This document shows, piece by piece, positions 49,905 through 62,086 of a DNA stretch of 64,000 nt. The notes beneath the pieces are model-generated. The model did not search any database and was not told the DNA's origin. It saw only the letters and a program-made list of their open reading frames with translations. Source of the stretch: Triadica sebifera (lineage: Eukaryota; Streptophyta; Magnoliopsida; Malpighiales; Euphorbiaceae); contig CM042911.1 in assembly GCA_023653625.1 (NCBI GenBank), positions 7,515,501 to 7,579,500 on the forward strand. The letters are read 5' to 3'. The translations under genes and the position numbers were made by a program. Position 1 is the first letter of the stretch, and the number at the start of each line of letters is the position of its first letter.

Positions 49905-51700
49905 TTAGGCCTTGTTTGGGAACCTTCCCCCTAGATGAGAGAAAATAAGTAAGAAAATAAAATTATTTTCCTTCCTTATTTTCCTTCCTTATTTTCCTTT
50001 CTCCTCTATTTTGTTTGACAATTTTCCATCGAGGAAGAAAAAATATGGAAGAAAAATAAATTTTATTTTTCTCGTTATTTTTTTGGATTGAAATAATATA
50101 AGTAAAATAATAAAAGAGATGAAAAAATAAGACTTACTTTTCTTTATTTAGATAATTTTGTTATGAGAAGAAAAAAAATATTATTACATATTTACTATTT
50201 TGCACATCATTTTATAAAATAATAAATAACTTATTATAATGATCAATGATAAAAAAAAGTAATTTTATTAGTAATGGTGACAATTTTTATCCAATCTCTC
50301 ATGTTTTTTCTTCAAAAGAGAGAAAATAAGGAGTGGAACATAAATATTATTTTACCACTCTCTTTTATTTTCTTTTCTTCCCAAATAGGAAAAAGTGAAA
50401 ATACATCATTATTTTACCTTCTTATTTTCATTTTTCCATATTTTTCTTTTATTCAAACAGTTGAGGTTAGAAAATAAAAATTATTTTTCCTCTTGCCGTA
50501 TTTTCTATTGGCCAAGATGTGGCAATAATTGTTTTGTGTCAAAAGCCCAAGTGTGGAGTTAAGTAACAATCGAATGTCATGAGCGCTTGGATTGTATAAG
50601 ATAAAATTAATAGTAATGTCTTCCCTATCACCAATTGATTTTAAATGAAATGGTAAGCGCCTGAGGTCAATAACTGGTACTAGAGCAGATGTCATGAGTT
50701 CAATTCTTAGTAGGAGCAATTGCTGAGAGGGAGATTGATGGCTAATGTGTGGCAACAATTGTCCAGTGTCAAAGGCCCCAGTATGGAGTCAAATTACAGT
50801 TGAACGTCATGGGTGCTTAGGTTGTACAAGATAAATCTAATGATAGTGTATTCCCTATGACCAATTGGTTTTAGGTGAAATGGTAAACGTCTAAGATACA
50901 TAACTTTTTCCTTCATTCCTAAATTGAATAAAGTGAAAAATATCTCCTTATTTTACCTTCTGATTTTTCCTACCTCCATATTGTACCTCATTTCAAATAT
51001 AAGCTTACACTATATTTGGGAGAAGAAAAAATAAGAGGGAAAAGAAAATAAGGAGATAAAATATAGGAGAATTTTTGTTTTACCTTATTTGGATATGGAG
51101 GGAAAATAAAGAGGAAATGAAAAATATGAGTTGTAATCCTCTTACATTTTGTCCCCAAATTGGAGAAAAAAAGAAAGGGGTGGGATGAAAAATTTTACTA
51201 TTGAATATAAAATTACATTTTTATCCTTTGGGCACCGTACGTCAAGGTTTCTATTTGTATTTTCATTTTTGTAACTCTTGTATCTTGGCCATGTTAGTAA
51301 AGCCCTTTTTTTTTTTAAGGTTCCTTACAATTATATTGTTCTTTGTCTTTCAACCATAAGAACATAATTTTTATTTATTTTCCATTCATCAGTTTTATTT
51401 TATTTATAGATGAATAATATGTTAATTAAGTTTTATAATGAATAATATTTATTAATTATTTTATTATAATAAGGTATTTATTATCTATAAAATTATAGGT
51501 AAAATAGTAAATGTATAATATTATTTTTTCCGTCTATTGTTATTTTACTTTAATCCAAATATAAAAAAGTAAAATAAATTTTATTTTCCTTCATCTCACT
51601 TATTATTTTACCTCAATCCAAACATGAGAGAGGAAAATAAGAAGAAAAAATAAAATTTATTTTCTCCCCTCAAAGGAATGTTTCCAAATATAGAGTTAGT
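49905..51700. repeat. Cluster of AT-rich foldback (MITE-like) repeats, interrupted by a TRIM
   Basis: The left edge CCTTGTTTGGGAACCTTCCC (about 49913) and the right edge, reversed, CTATATTTGGAAACATTCC (about 51700) look like inverted ends. Each is followed by AGAGAAAATAAG-type runs. A further internal copy (CACTATATTTGGGAGAAG) starts near 51010. The sequence alternates ATTTTCCT and AGGAAAAT phrases on both strands. Likely several nested foldback elements; exact borders are not resolved. Confidence 0.45.
50518..50904 (+). mobile_element. TRIM: 387-bp miniature LTR retrotransposon
   Basis: Two direct repeats of about 156 bp, 50518-50673 (TGTGGCAATAATTG...) and 50748-50904 (TGTGGCAACAATTG...), flank a 74-bp centre. 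The centre opens with TGGTACTAGAGC (50675-50686), a slightly decayed TGGTATCAGAGC primer-binding site, and closes with the purine tract GAGAGGGAGATTGATGG just before the second repeat. There is no room for any gene, which defines a TRIM. No clear 5-bp duplication. Confidence 0.8.
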
Positions 51701-53080
51701 ATCAACAAAAGCAGAATTGAAGTGCAATTGGCAAACACTTTTTAACTGGAAGAAAAGTTTTTTTTTATTATCCTCTAATTTGACAGGCTCCATTAACTAA
51801 AGAATAGAATTCAGACCTTTTTATTGAAATTTAGAAATCTTCTTTCTAAACTTCTAAGGAAACATATAGATAAATTCTGTTGCTTTCTAATAGCAAAAAA
51901 CTAATTGTATTCTCACATAAGAGACTAACTAGTGCTTCAGAAAAAGCCTATGTAGTCGACCTATTCAAAATTTCAAATTTTAGCTTCCCCAATCCAAAAT
52001 TACATCTAACACGAGTACCCACTCCATGAGTATACCATACACATTTGAAATATGCACATACGCCAAAGAAATAAGGAATGCATAAATCCAAATACAAAAT
52101 TTACATGAACAAAGTAGAAAAACAAATAAACAGTATAACCACTCACATGCCCACTAGTATTTCTGGAGATCTGCTTCGAGATCCTCCCGGTTATTATTAG
52201 AATCTGAGAAACTAGAAAACAAAGAGAGAGAGCTTATGCTCAAGGGGATTTCAAGTTTTTATATGCTGCGTGGATATTACTATACTCTTTGCTCACCATT
52301 GCCGCATGCGTGGAAAGGTAGGAGCTTTTGGTCCAGGCAATGGAAAACTGGTGATGGATTAGAGTAGCGGCTGAGAGAGGTGGTGAGTGTTTGAAAAAGC
52401 TAGGGATTCAAAAACCTAAGATTTGATCAGTGTTAGCTCAATGAACAAACTTGTTAATCATGTTGTTGTTAAAACTATTGAAAGTGATTTCTAGTTTTAA
52501 CATATATTAGATAATTTTTATTAACGGTTAAGATTAAAAATAGTTGATCTAGCGATTTAAAAATTTATCTATAAATCAGGTTCATGTTAGAAAGCTTTTT
52601 TAGGGAACAAATAATTTTATTTAATGATTAAGATTAAAAATAGTTGATTTAGCGATTTAAAAATCTAAAATTTATCTATAAATCATATTAACGACTTCTT
52701 TTGTTATATAATAAATTATATTTAGGTGGTTTATGAAAAGACTAAAAACATATATATCCAAATACATAGGTAATGACTGACATGCCGAGCAGTAAAATAA
52801 ATTACCTTATATTTAACAATATTTGGAAGGATTTGCATAATTTTTTCAAATTGAAACCTATGATCGACATGCTTGCAGAAACATCCACACATCCACTTAT
52901 ACTACATAGACTTGTCTAACTCTTAGCTTGCTTATCTATGATATAACATTTGACTCTTAAAATCTGCCACTCGGTTTCCCAAAATAATAGCTAAGTGGTT
53001 CTGGATCGCCTCATATGCTTTAGAAAAACAAAGTTTGTCAAGCTTATTGTCTTAGCTCGACCATATATCCACCGTATCAG
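51701..53080. other. Spacer left of copia B
   Basis: No gene recognised. It includes a short direct repeat (listed) and, at 52140-52400, somewhat more GC-balanced sequence without a convincing ORF. Confidence 0.4.
52523..52690. repeat. Direct duplication with about 100-bp period
   Basis: The stretch AAGATTAAAAATAGTTGATC then TAGCGATTTAAAAA and TTTATCTATAAATCA occurs at about 52528-52580 and again at 52628-52687 with few changes. Confidence 0.75.
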
Positions 53081-53085
53081 ATAGG

Positions 53086-53567
53086 TGTTATGGAAATCGG
53101 GTTAGTTTCCACCAAAGTGAATAATTGTGCCAAAAATTAAGACAAAGAAAAATTCTCAGGTAGTTGGTGGTGTCACAAATGGTCTTCCTTAAAAACCAAC
53201 TTCCTTAGACTCTTAGATTCTTGATGACAGAATTTTTCTCAGATAATTTAAAGCACAATATATCACAAAGTAAATGACCCGACAATAGCTATTAAATAGA
53301 CAATAAAGAGAACACCAAAATTTAACGAGGTTCGGTCAATTATGTCTACATCCTTGGACACTACTAAAATAATATTCCATTATTTCAAAAAAATATTACA
53401 ATGTGAAATATTACAAGAGGGAGAGAAAATACAACCAATCTTAGAAGTAGAGGGATTGGTGTTTGAGATGAATTGTTAAGAGGGGAATGAAGCCTTTTTA
53501 TAGGCTAAAATTTTTCTTCCTCCCTCTCCCACTTCCGATGTGGGATTGAGAGATTGCCAAAACAACA
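53086..53567 (-). repeat. 3' LTR of copia B
   Basis: 482 bp; TATA box CTATAAAAAGG at 53493-53503. It differs from the 5' LTR mostly by transitions plus two small indels. Confidence 0.92.
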
Positions 53568-53669
53568 AATCTCCGCCTTGGCGATCTCACAATTCCAAAC
53601 AAATACTCTCTAAACTCTTATATTACAAATTTCAGTAATGTCTCCAAATGCTCTTCGAAACGCCCAATT

Positions 53670-54521
53670 TCAAATTCTAATAACATTTATCAAGTCCAAA
53701 CAATGTTGGAACTTAACACCTGTCACAACTTTTATTGCCATATCTGCGGAATTTTCAGCAGTTAGAATCTTCTGAAGTAGTATCCCACCATATTCAAGAA
53801 TTTTCCGTACAAAATGATATCGAACATCGATGTGCTTCGTCTTTGTATGATAAACTTGATTTTTTGCTAAACAAATAACACTTTGACTATCACAATGCAC
53901 TTTGACATACTTTTGACCAATTCCCAAGTCATTCAACAACCCCTGAAGCCAAATTGCTTCCTTAACAGCTTTTGAAACTGCCAAGTATTCTGCCTCTGTT
54001 GTAGACAAAGCAACTATTGACTGTAAGGTGAACTTCCAACTAACTGGTGCCTTTGCAAATGTGAACACATAACCGGTAGTAGATCGACGTTTGTCTAAAT
54101 CACCTGCATAGTCAGAATCAAAATATCCAACTATATACTGACCAATTTTCTCATTCTGCTCAAACATTATACCAACATCTGCAGTATTCTGAATATACCG
54201 TAGAATCCATTTCACAGGTTGCCAATGTCCTTTGCCAGGATCATGCATGTACTTGCTCACAACTCCAACTGTTTGTGAAATGTCAGGCCTCGTACACATC
54301 ATTGCATACATCAAGCTACCAACAACATTTGCATATGGAACATTTGACATATATTTTCGTTCTTCGTCACTTTTTGGAGATAAAGATGCACTGAGCTTAA
54401 AATGAGGAGCAAATGGAGTACTAACTGGTTTTGTCTTATCATTTATCCCAAAAGCTTTAATACTTTTCTCAAATATTGTTTGTGAGTCAAACAAAGTGTC
54501 CCCAATTTTCTTTCTCTGCAT
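53670..54521 (-). pseudogene. Copia B RNase H
   Basis: 283 codons open. KPVSTPFAPHFKLSASLSPK and ANVVGSLMYAMMCTRPDI connect RT to RNase H. Catalytic residues are visible in VGYFDSDYAGD, STTEAEYLAVS and VHCDSQSVICLAKN; the tail reads TKHIDVRYHFVRK. This is the best preserved pol part. Confidence 0.88.
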
Positions 54522-55199
54522 ATCTCCATACCGAGAATCTTCTTAGCTTCTCCTAAATCCTTCATTTCAAATTCCTGATTTAGTTGAGCTTTTAACTTCT
54601 TAATCTCTCCTTCATCTTTTAAAGCTATCAACATATCATCAATATAAAGGAGAAGATAGATAAAGGAGAAGATAGATAAAGGAATCATCCCGTAGCTTAC
54701 GCAAATATACACAATGATCATATTTGCTTCTTGTGTATTTCTGCCTTATCATAAAATTGTCAAATCGTTTGTACCACTGTCTTGGAGATTGCTTCAATCC
54801 ATACAACGATTTGCTCAACTTGCACACCAAATTTTCTTTTCCAGCAACTTTAAATCATTCTGGCTGAGTCATGTAGATTTCTTCTTCTAAGTCTCCATGT
54901 AAAAATACAGTTTTTACATCCAGCTGAACTAGTTCCAGATCAAATTGTGCTACCAAGGCCAACAGTATTCTAATGGAGGAATGTTTTACAACTGGAGAAA
55001 ACACTTCATTATAATCAACACCCTCCTTCTGAGCATAGCCTTTAGCTACCAATCTTGCCTTGTAGCGGATATTATTCTTATAAGGAAATCCTTCTTTCTT
55101 TGCATAAACCCATTTACAGCCAATCGCTTTCTTTCCCTTTGGTAAATTTGCTAGATTCCATATCTGATTCTTTTCAAGGGACTGCATCTCTTCTTCCAT
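54443..55199 (-). pseudogene. Copia B reverse transcriptase, two lesions
   Basis: Starts EEEMQSLEKNQIWNLANLPK; KARLVAKGYAQKEGVDYNEV and FSPVVKHSSIRILLAL follow, with first catalytic Asp in QLDVKTVFLHGDLEEEIYM. A stop follows TQPE (54855). The frame resumes with VCKLSKSLYGLKQSPRQWYK to SFIYLLLY, then a 16-bp tandem duplication (54646-54677) shifts frame just before LLYIDDMLIA, which holds the YxDD catalytic site. Confidence 0.88.
54646..54677. repeat. 16-bp tandem duplication in copia B RT
   Basis: AAAGGAGAAGATAGAT twice in tandem, followed by AAAGGAATC. Sixteen bases shift the frame by one. Confidence 0.95.
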
Positions 55200-55289
55200 A
55201 ACCTTTCTCCACTTTTCTTCTTCTAAGCTTTAAATAGTTTTCACAATAAGTGGAATGAATCTCATCATCTACTGAAGATGTATAATTAG

Positions 55290-56400
55290 TCATATCTTCA
55301 AGTCGAATAAGTTTCTTAATATTCCTTTTCGGCTTTCGTAGGCAATTGACTCAAGTTGCTGAAGAGGTTCTTGTGCTGAAACCTCTACTTCCTCATCTGA
55401 TCCATTTTCTACCATTATCTCCTCTTCTGCCGTACGAGCAATTTTATCAGACTTTACAATTTTTGAATCAATAATTCTTCTTCTATCAAACTCCACCTGC
55501 TGTGGAGAACCATATGTCTGCTTCTCTGTTACCTTTTTTAATACGGTAGACTCATCAAAGATAACATCTCTACTAAAGATTATTTTCTTCGTCGCTGGGC
55601 ACCATAGTTGATATCCTTTGATACCAGATGATATCCCCATAAAGATAGCTTTCTTTACCCTTGGATCTAACTTCGATTCCTTAACATGATAGTATGCAGT
55701 GGAACCAAACACATGTAAGGAATTATAATCTATAACAGGTTTTCCATACCACACCTCCAAAGGCGTTTTACCATTGATAGCAGTTGATGGCAAACGATTA
55801 ATGAGATGACATGCGTATGTTACAGCCTCAGCCCAAAATTGTTTGCCTAATCTAGCATTAGACAACATATACCAAACTTTCTCTAGTAGAGTTCGGTTCA
55901 TACGTTTAGCCACCCCATTCTGTTGTGGTGTATTTCTGACAATGAAATGTCGAACAATTCCTTCATTTCTACAAAATTTCATGAAGGGATCACTTGTGTA
56001 CTCTTCGCCATTGTCTGTTCGAAGACACTTGATCTTTCTGTCCGTCTGAGTTTCTACCATCTTCTTCCAGATAAGAAAAACTCCCAGCACGTCATCCTTT
56101 GTCTTCATTGTATACACTCATACTCTTCTTGAACAATCATCAACAAAGGTAACATAGTAGTGTTTACCTCCCATTGAAGCAGTTTTGGAAGGACCCCATA
56201 CATCTGAGTGAACATAATCCAGAATACCCTTGGTATCATGGATTGCAGTACCAAACTTCACTCTCATCTGCTTTCCTTTGATGCAATGCTCACAAAAGTC
56301 TAATTTGTAGGTTCATACTCCTTGCAATAATCCTTGATTTGCCAGAAGTTTCAAGGATTTTTTACCTGTATGCCCCAAGCGCATATGTCACAATCTGGTT
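55290..56400 (-). pseudogene. Copia B integrase
   Basis: From 56117 the frame is open: a DDE core with CLRTDNGEEYTSDPFMKFC and TPQQNGVAKRMNRTLLEKV, then the C-terminal VFGSTAYYHVKESKLDPRVK region. Upstream (56118-56400) the zinc-binding and first catalytic part (VHSDVWGPS-like; DDCSRRVWVYTMK) are readable only across stops and frame changes. It catalyses insertion of element cDNA in intact relatives; not here. Confidence 0.85.
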
Positions 56401-56492
56401 GTTTCTAGCACATGGTCATCACTAGAAACTATTGTTGTTGTTCCAACAACTGTATTGCCTTCATAGTAATACAAGTTGTTGCTCCTTTAAAC

Positions 56493-57060
56493 TCATTTCA
56501 TGACAACAAGTGCTCCAGATATAACCTTCATTACTTCATTTTTAATGACTATAGTGAAACTCTTTCTCCCAAGGATTCCCATAGAAATGAGATTTTTCGT
56601 CAGACTGAGCATATATCTTACGTCTGTCAGAGTTCTGATTGATCCATCACAATTCCTCAACTGAACTGAACCAATTCCGGTTGTTTTGCAAGGGCTGTCA
56701 TTTGCTGTATAGACAACTCCACCTTCGATTTCTTTAAAATCGAAAAACCATTCCTGATTGGGACACATATGGTGGCTACAGCTTGAATCTAGGATCCAAG
56801 CAGTTAAACTGCTTATTGATGGCATCAATGCTAATGAAAAATCTGAATCATCACATTCAGCTACATTTGAATCTACAACAGTTTTGCCTTTGCCAGATTT
56901 GCTTTTCAACTTAGGACAATATTTCTTCCAGTGCCTCTTTTCTTGATAAAAGGTACATTCATCTTTACCCACTCTGGACTTTGATCTGTCTTTCTTTCCC
57001 CTGTTCTTATTTTTCGAACGGCCTCTTACTATCAAAGCTTCTACTGCTCCACTAGTGCTA
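56493..57060 (-). pseudogene. Copia B zinc knuckle and protease segment
   Basis: This frame continues gag after the shift. The CCHC knuckle reads CTFYQEKRHWKKYC: the second Cys is Tyr and the Gly before His is Arg, so the knuckle is damaged. Protease follows: LTAWILDSSCSHHMCPNQEW, with the aspartic active-site triplet as DSS (copia proteases use DSG, DSA or DSS). The ORF ends at 56493 before the integrase. Confidence 0.85.
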
Positions 57061-57670
57061 TCCTTCTTGTTTTTCTTCTCAATTCATAGCTGTATAGTGC
57101 AGCACATACTTCACTAAGAGACACTTCAGCTTTCCTATGGAGTAGAGTAGTTTCTAGAAACTCAAACTCCTCAGGAAGGGATCCCAACAACATTAGGGCC
57201 AAATTTTCATCTTCAAAAGTCACATCCAAATTCATCAGATCTGCTACAAGTTGATTGAAATTGGTGATGTGATCATTCATCGTGGTACCAAAAATATATG
57301 TGAATCTGAATAGCCTTTTCTTCATATGAAGCTTATTTTGACTGCTCTTTTTCAAGAATTTTTCCTCCAGTGCCTTCCACAATTTACTTGCAGAAGTTTC
57401 TTTATAAAAGGCATACTTCTGCTCTCTGGACAGACACGATCGAATTATACCACATGCCAAACGATTGATTGTCTTCCATTCCTTTTTATCTGCACCTTCT
57501 GGCTTTTCTCCTTCAATGGCAATGTCTAAGCCTTGCTGAAATAAGGTGTTTAGAACTTCACCTTGCCATATGCCGAAATGACATGTACCATCAAAAATCT
57601 CCACTGCAATTCTCGTATTTGCCACAACAGTTCTCGCCAAAATTGATGAAGTAAAAGTTGTTTTGTCCAT
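57041..57670 (-). pseudogene. Copia B gag (frameshifted near its end)
   Basis: 209 codons starting MDKTTF. It has the copia gag (UBN2-type) wording: FDGTCHFGIWQGEVLNTL, SASKLWKALEEKF, MNDHITNFNQLVADL and LMLLGSLPEEFEFLETTLL. The protein forms the virus-like particle. The frame ends at 57041 after RRIALVEQ. The proper continuation (KKDSTSGAVEALIVRGRSKN) is in the next frame, so a one-base indel in an A-run near 57065 splits gag. Confidence 0.88.
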
Positions 57671-57818
57671 CGTGGATTTTTATCCATCTCTTGCCATTTC
57701 TTCTTCAAGACTATTTAATAGCTATCAAATGTGGAATACCTAAGAATCCAAGAAAACCTTTATGATGTGGAAGATCAGCTTACGCCGCAACCACAGAGCA
57801 TATAACTCAGTAATCTTG

Positions 57819-57832
57819 GCTTTGATACCAAT
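57819..57832 (-). other. Primer-binding site of copia B
   Basis: TTGGTATCAAAGCC on the minus strand immediately after the 5' LTR; one change from the usual TTGGTATCAGAGCC. Confidence 0.85.
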
Positions 57833-58311
57833 TGTTGTGAAAATCGGGTTAGTTTCCACCAAAGTGAATAATTGTGCCAAAAATTAAGACAAAGAAAAAT
57901 TCTCAACTAGTTGGTGGAGTCACAGATGGTCTCCCTTAAAAACCAACTTCCTTAGACTCTTAGAGTCTTGGTGATAGAATTTTTCTTAGATAATTTAAAG
58001 CACAATATATCACAAAGTAAATGACCCGACAATAGCTATTAAATAGACAATAAAGAGAACAACAGAATTTAATGAGGTTCAGCCAATTATGCCTACGTCT
58101 TCGGACACTACTAAAATAATATTCCACTATTTTAAAGAAATATTACAAAGTGAAATATTACAAGAGAGAGAAAATAAAACCAATCTTAGAATTAAAGGTA
58201 TTGGTGTTTGGGATGAATTATTAAGAGGGGAATGAAGCCTTTTATAGGCTAAAATATTTCTTCCTCCCTCTCTCATTTCCGATGTGGGATTGAGAGATTG
58301 TCAAAACAACA
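57833..58311 (-). repeat. 5' LTR of copia B
   Basis: 479 bp; on the minus strand starts TGTTGTTTTGACAATC and ends CGATTTTCACAACA. A TATA box (CTATAAAAGG, plus coordinates 58238-58247) should drive element transcription. Confidence 0.92.
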
Positions 58312-58316
58312 ATAGG

Positions 58317-59246
58317 GGCAATAGAAGAATGAACCACATTGGATATCAAACAAACATCAACATTTATAATTGTTTGCATAATCAACACATATACAAAAAT
58401 TTCTAGATCTCTTCATATTATGTTAAAATTGATGAATAATACATAAGACTTATGCTCTATTGGCATATGAGGCTTTGTCCCTCATAAAATGTATCAGATT
58501 CAAAAACCTTCCTTCCACAAAAAAAAATGATAAATAATGTTGCAATTAAGCTAACAAAACAAAAGGACAATGAAAATCAAATACTTTCCAACCATATAAT
58601 ATTTATAAATTAAATACAATTTTCACAACTGCTAAGTAATATATATATTCAATTCTAAGTTGTAAATATCTTTGCACCTGAAATTGTTGATTGATAATTA
58701 CATTGGTATGAATAACATAGATGAGAAGAAAATATAGAGATTGGTAAAGTTATCTCAATCTATTCTTGAAGTTCTCTGCCATTCCATTTAAACAATTTGA
58801 GTACTTATGTTCAACACATAAAAAATTCTAAATTCAATATAAGAACTTTAACGTCATGATCATATATCAACACTATAGAAAATAGAAATTATTTTAGTAA
58901 TTATTACTCATTAATTGAGTTCTTCCTTCCCTTGGTGATTCATTCTCTTGAATTGTGTTAAAAACTTTAGATCACTTTGTAATATGCAATCAAGCATAGT
59001 TTTAAACATGAGAATATAATTGAAACAAAAACTAATTTGTTTCAACTTAGCTTAAATCTTGCTTAGTTTCAATGGTGGTGATTGTCAACATAAACTAAAT
59101 TACAATCAATATTCCACGAGAAAACATGTCAACTTGGTAAGCCAATAGAATTAACAATAAACCAAATCAATTTTCATCCAAGTAATTGGTTTTTCATTGA
59201 ACTTGTTTAGATCCAAGTGAAAACAAAAAAACATGAAGCCATATAT
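58317..59246. other. AT-rich spacer between copia B and copia C
   Basis: No gene or repeat recognised. The two sides of copia B join here once the ATAGG copy is removed. Confidence 0.4.
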
Positions 59247-59719
59247 TGTTGGAAAATTATGGAAATCTCTATAATCAGATTTGTGAGAAAGCAAAATAAA
59301 TGCGGAATAATAACACAAAAAAAATTGATAACAAAATTTGACTAATTATGCATACGTCTCCGGACTGCTATAGATTTTTCACTAAAAGAAGAAAAAATTA
59401 TAAAATATTTACAAACATTCACATTCCATTTATACCCTGAAAATTTACTCTCAATTTTCTCTCATTAAAGCTATTTTTCTCTAATCTTTTATTTTTCTCT
59501 CTCACTTGGATTGATTCTAAGCACCTATTGAGATGCTCTATTTATAGATGCAGAAACCCTCATTCTACATGTTTTGTCAACTAAATTTTAATTGATTTTC
59601 TTTTTTTTTTCAACAAAAAAATGCATTGTCCACTTAATTTTCAACAGAAGGATGTACCGTCCATTTTTTATTTTATTGTCATTTATTGCACATTTTGGTT
59701 CATGTAAGTCTGACCAACA
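59247..59719 (-). repeat. 3' LTR of copia C
   Basis: 473 bp; on the minus strand starts TGTTGGTCAGAC next to the polypurine tract and ends CATAATTTTCCAACA. A TATA-like CTATAAATAG is at about 59549-59558. Confidence 0.8.
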
Positions 59720-61041
59720 ATCTCCCACTTGAAGACTAATTTCAATATGTCTTCATATCTTGATCAATGCAGCAACCTTTTTGGTCTTGTTACTCCAGCA
59801 GACCAACTGAAGTTGAACACCACTTCAATTTGTCTATAGTCACCGCCTTTGTCAACATATTTGATGAATTCTTGCTTTCTTGAATTTTCTCTAGTACTAA
59901 CACACCATCTTATAATAGAGATCTAATGAAGTCCAATATATTTGATTCTGTAATGAAATGTTGAATTCTTTGCCAAGTGTATCGCACTCTGATTATCACT
60001 ATATAAAACATTATTCTCCTATTTGAATCCCAACTCATTTAAAAAACCTTGAAGTCATACTGTCTCTTTACTAGTTTCAGTCACTACTACATACTCAGCC
60101 TTTGTAGTGGATAAAGTAACATTCTTTTGTATCTGTGATATCTAACTAACAACTTTAGTTCCAATAGTGAATATATAACCGGTGGTACTTCTTTGGTGAT
60201 TGACTTCATCTCCAAAGTTTGCATCTACATAGCCTTATATTTTAACTCTTACTTATTGAAGTACAAACATTTTTTTGCAATGCTTCATAGACACCTCAAA
60301 ATTCACTTGGCTGCTTCCCAATGAGTTTTATCTGGATTTGACATAAACTTACTAATAGCTCCTACTGCATGGCCAATGTCTAGTCTTGTACAAACCATAG
60401 TGTACATCAAACTCCCAATATCTGAGGCATAAAAAACCTTAGTCATAAATTCTCTTTCTTTCTCCGTTTAAGATGACTGATCCTTGGATAGGCAAAAGTA
60501 GTTGGCCAATAGTATGTTGACTGGCTTAGCATTGCCTATGTTGAATTTCTGCCAAACACGATTGATATATTCTACTTGAGATAATTGCAAGAGCCATTTT
60601 TACTTATCTCTTGTGATTTGCATTCCAATAATCTTCTTTGATGAACCCAAGTCTTTTATGTCAAATTCCTTTGACAATTGCTACTCTAACCTTCTGATAT
60701 CATCCATATTTGAACTTGTTACTAACATATCATTAACATAAAATAGTAAATTATATAACTGGACCTATATCTCTTGAAGTAGAAACAACGGTCGATGTTT
60801 CACTTATGAAAACTTTTTTTTTGCATGAAATCGTCAAAATTTTTATACCACTGTCTTAGGACTTGTTTCAGGTCATACAAACTTTTTTTAAGTTTGCACA
60901 TCATGTTATTCTTTTCTTTTTCTGAGAAACTTTCTAATTGGTGCAAGTGTATCTCTTCATATAAGTCTCTATGAAGAAATGTGATCTTTACGTCTAACTG
61001 TTCAAGACAAAACCTGACTACTCGAATTCTTTGACAACTAG

Positions 61042-61509
61042 TCAGGTTTTGTATCTCTTGGAACTATCATGCTCTTTTTTTATGAGGTGCACCCATTTGT
61101 TATGAAGTGTTTTCTTTCCCATGGGTAACTCAGCTAGTTTCCATGTCTGGTTGTAGATTAGAGACTTCATCTTATCTTTCATGACAAGCTCCCATTTATT
61201 AGCATCTCTAGTCTGATAAGCTTCATCATAGTATTTATGTTCCACTCCATCGGTCAACAACAAATAGTTCATATATCTCATGTTAGGAATATGAGGTCTA
61301 GAAAACCTTTTTAATACAAGAGCTGAAGTAGTAGGTTGTGGTATGTCGGACTGTTGTGTACTGCTTTGTCTAAGGAGTTCTTCTAGTTGAGGACTTGAAA
61401 AAATTAGTTCCATCATGAAACTATCTAGGATATCATCTGTATCTGCAAATACTGGCTCGTTTTGCTCTGAGTTACTAGCGATTGTTTTATGCATGTCCTT
61501 GTACATCAT
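61042..61509 (-). pseudogene. Copia C integrase-RT linker and RT start
   Basis: 155 codons: an acidic linker (FADTDDILDSFMMELIF), then the conserved RT opening DANKWELVMKDKMKSLIYNQ and TWKLAELPMGKKTLHNKWVH. The frame stops at 61042, where KARLVAKG-type sequence would be expected. Confidence 0.8.
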
Positions 61510-62086
61510 CCGTTCATCGAAAATGACATCTTTGCTACATATCGCCTTCTTTTTTTGTCATTCCAAATACGGTAGTTAAACTCATCCTCACTATAGCCAA
61601 TGAAGGTTTGTTTCTTAGATTTTAGATCAAGCTTATTCCTTCCTTGATCACTGATATGCATATATGCTATACAACCAAAAACTTTTAGATGTGATAGTCT
61701 TATTTCTTTTTGGCTTCATACCTCTTTTGATATTATGTGCTCCAATGGAATTGATGGTATTCGATTGATCAAGTAAGCTAATGTGTTGGTTGCTTCTATC
61801 CAAAATTACTTTAGTAAAACTGATTGTATACAAATGTTTATGGCTTTTTATGTCAACATTCAGTTCATACACTCAGCTACATCATTGTGTTGAGACATGC
61901 CTGATACAGTTCTCTCCATTCTGATTTCATGCTTATAGCATAACTTTTTGACAACTAGTGTCTTCATATTCACCACTATTGTTGGTTCTGAGCTTTTTGA
62001 TCTTCAGACCTATTTCATTTTCAACCACAACTTTCCATTTTTTGAAAATATCAAACACTTTATACTTATACTTTAGAAAATAAACT

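Larger units (their letters stand above)
53086..58311 (-). mobile_element. Structurally complete Ty1/copia retrotransposon (copia B), TSD ATAGG
   Basis: 5226 bp, read on the minus strand. LTRs at 57833-58311 (5') and 53086-53567 (3') flank gag, protease, integrase, reverse transcriptase and RNase H in the copia order. Exact ATAGG duplications lie at 53081-53085 and 58312-58316. The PBS (TTGGTATCAAAGCC) adjoins the 5' LTR, and a polypurine tract (AAGGCGGAGATT) adjoins the 3' LTR. By eye the LTRs differ at roughly 34 positions of 480 (about 7%), so the insertion is old (a few million years at usual plant rates). Gag and pol wording resembles the Tork/TNT1 group. Frameshifts and stops make it non-autonomous today. 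Confidence 0.93.
59247..62086 (-). mobile_element. Ty1/copia retrotransposon (copia C), decayed and split by an LTR insertion
   Basis: Read on the minus strand from 62086: part of integrase (KKWKVVVENEIGLKIKKLRT, near 62010), integrase C-terminus (FGCIAYMHISDQGRNKLDLK near 61650), the linker and RT start (WELVMKDKMKSLIYNQTWKL, ORF 61042-61509), decayed RT and RNase H (SDNQSAIHLAKNSTFH near 59990), polypurine tract TCAAGTGGGAGAT (59720-59732), and the 3' LTR. Stops are numerous. The 5' half is not in the window: at 62087 the sequence switches to the long LTR. A different family from copia A and B. Confidence 0.85.
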
